This document shows positions 49,887 through 50,560 of a stretch of 50,560 bases of DNA, piece by piece. Positions within the stretch are counted from its first letter, which is position 1. Every line of letters starts with the position of its first letter. The notes under the pieces were generated by a model. That model was not told where the DNA came from. It made no database searches and was given only the letters and a program-made list of their open reading frames with translations. The translations under genes were made by a program, and so were the position numbers. This DNA comes from an uncultured Ruminiclostridium sp. (GTDB taxonomy: Bacteria; Bacillota; Clostridia; Oscillospirales; Ruminococcaceae), in assembly GCA_947623915.1 (NCBI GenBank), contig CANQIB010000017.1:1-50560 (forward strand). Direction: 5' to 3'.

Positions 49887-50420
49887 ATGAAAAGCAAAAC
49901 AGTCAAAATGATGTGTGCTGCGGGGATATTTACCGCTATGATATTTGTGTTTACCGCATACGTCCATATCCCCTCGCATACGGGATACACCCATATAGGG
50001 GACGGATTTATCTATCTTGCCGCCGCGATGCTGCCCACGCCCTATGCCGTGTTTGCGGGAGCGTGCGGCGCCGTGTTGGCGGACTGCCTTACGGGATTTG
50101 CCGTGTGGGCGCCGGCAAGCGCGCTGATAAAAGCCGCCGCCGTGCTGTTCTTCACCTATAAACGCGACCGTATCATCTGCGTGAGAAACGTTGTCGCGCT
50201 GCTGCCCGCCTGGGCGATATGTATAGGCGGATATTACCTTTACGAATCCCTTATAACCGCAAACTTTGTCGCTCCCTTAGCGGGAATAGTGGGCTACGTT
50301 ACCCAATGCGCGTTGAGCTCCGCGCTGTTTTTGGCGGTCGGCGCGGCGTTGGATAAAATATCCTTTAAGAAAAAGGCGGCGCTGTTCAACACGGAGCAAA
50401 AAAGCGTGCAGAGCAGATAA
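49887..50420 (+). CDS. ECF transporter S component, probably for a B6 vitamer
   Basis: A 177-residue membrane protein with five or six hydrophobic segments and the S-component opening (MMCAAGIFTAMIFVFTAYVHIP) followed by YTHIGDGFIYLAAAMLPTPYAVFAGACGAVLADCLTG, split here only by function. S components bind a vitamin and work with a shared EcfAAT energy module encoded elsewhere. It resembles the TIGR04002-type group. The substrate is inferred as pyridoxine or a related vitamer from coupling to the pyridoxamine kinase. The start at 49887 has AAAGGAG; an ATG five codons earlier overlaps the kinase stop and the site. Confidence 0.85.
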   Translation: MKSKTVKMMCAAGIFTAMIFVFTAYVHIPSHTGYTHIGDGFIYLAAAMLPTPYAVFAGACGAVLADCLTGFAVWAPASALIKAAAVLFFTYKRDRIICVRNVVALLPAWAICIGGYYLYESLITANFVAPLAGIVGYVTQCALSSALFLAVGAALDKISFKKKAALFNTEQKSVQSR

Positions 50421-50462
50421 GCGGCAGAACGTATCTTGAAAAAATCAAGCGAATAAAACAAC

Positions 50463-50525
50463 AACGACGGACGAAAGTCCGCCGTTCAGACTGTCGAAAA
50501 AGCCAAGCGAATGCTTGGCTTTTTC
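50463..50525 (+). terminator. tandem hairpins after the B6 operon
   Basis: First hairpin AACGACGGAC/GTCCGCCGTT (50463-50472 and 50477-50486, GAAA loop, one mismatch). Then CAGACTGTCGAAAAA, as after other hairpins in this window, leads into a second hairpin GAAAAAGCCAAGC/GCTTGGCTTTTTC (50496-50508 and 50513-50525) with a T run, a good rho-independent terminator. Confidence 0.8.
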
Positions 50526-50543
50526 AAATAAATATGGTATAAT
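50515..50543 (+). promoter_or_regulatory. promoter of the next gene, -35 inside the terminator
   Basis: TTGGCT (50515-50520), 17 bases, TATAAT (50538-50543). The -35 box is part of the terminator stem. AAGG and a possible ATG at 50557 suggest that a gene begins at the very edge of the window, with no readable sequence. Confidence 0.6.
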
Positions 50544-50560
50544 AAAAAGGGCGGTGATGA

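Noticed and set aside
1-50560. Prophage, transposase, rRNA or CRISPR-Cas genes
   Set aside because: None was recognised in any frame; the mobile signals here are small non-coding repeats and one toxin-antitoxin pair.

Overview
The window looks like chromosomal DNA from a Gram-positive anaerobe of class Clostridia, most likely an Oscillospiraceae/Ruminococcus-type gut bacterium. This is an inference from gene content: AddAB instead of RecBCD, pyruvate phosphate dikinase, a CotH-kinase surface protein, a small DUF6472-like protein, an ECF-type S component, SpoVE/RodA-type proteins and strong Shine-Dalgarno sites. Most promoters I could find are sigma-A-like with a 17-base spacer. I see no rRNA, tRNA, CRISPR array, prophage or transposase gene.

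Layout. 1-3.0 kb: two paralogous secreted lipoproteins (SH3-like plus papain/amidase-like domain), each with its own strong promoter. 3.0-3.9 kb: a YafQ/RelB-type toxin-antitoxin pair with a palindromic operator, flanked by a ~48-base direct repeat. 3.9-9.4 kb: DUF2461 protein, ppdK and a GH127 beta-L-arabinofuranosidase. 9.5-12.7 kb: an NAD operon, nadB-nadC-small DUF6472-like protein-pyrophosphatase/NUDIX fusion. 12.8-20.5 kb: hflX, galK, a RodA/FtsW-family protein, a PAS-GGDEF-EAL protein with degenerate active sites, and a polyprenyl-phosphate glycosyltransferase. 20.5-26.5 kb: an S1-domain protein, a CotH-kinase lamin-tail surface protein, galU flanked by two ~270-base structured repeats, and a basic-tail/SCP2-like protein. 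26.7-30.3 kb: a DUF368 (PopT-type) lipid carrier transporter and a P-type ATPase relative whose catalytic motifs are eroded. 30.5-38.2 kb: addB-addA-Abi_2 (HEPN) operon. 38.2-40.1 kb: metY, then a hairpin-rich 400-base gap that may encode a structured RNA. 40.1-46.2 kb: a five-gene operon (RING-like membrane protein, polytopic membrane protein, trmN6, rsmI, small membrane protein), with a PH-domain membrane protein divergent to it. 46.3-47.8 kb: fucose/arabinose isomerase family enzyme. 47.8-50.4 kb: vitamin B6 salvage locus (truncated MocR/PdxR-type regulator divergent from pyridoxamine kinase and an ECF S component).

The most interesting signals are: (i) two structured elements around galU whose long stems differ in sequence but keep pairing; (ii) a dispersed ~47-59-base repeat sitting directly beside gene-end hairpins, one copy of which supplies the stop codon of the shortened MocR regulator; (iii) an Abi_2/HEPN gene translationally overlapping addA, which suggests a guard of the AddAB nuclease; (iv) a pyrophosphatase-like/NUDIX fusion inside the NAD operon; (v) intact-length pseudoenzymes (P-type ATPase, GGDEF-EAL); (vi) a histone-H1-like tail joined to an SCP2-like domain; and (vii) a ~300-base candidate non-coding RNA ending in a strong terminator.
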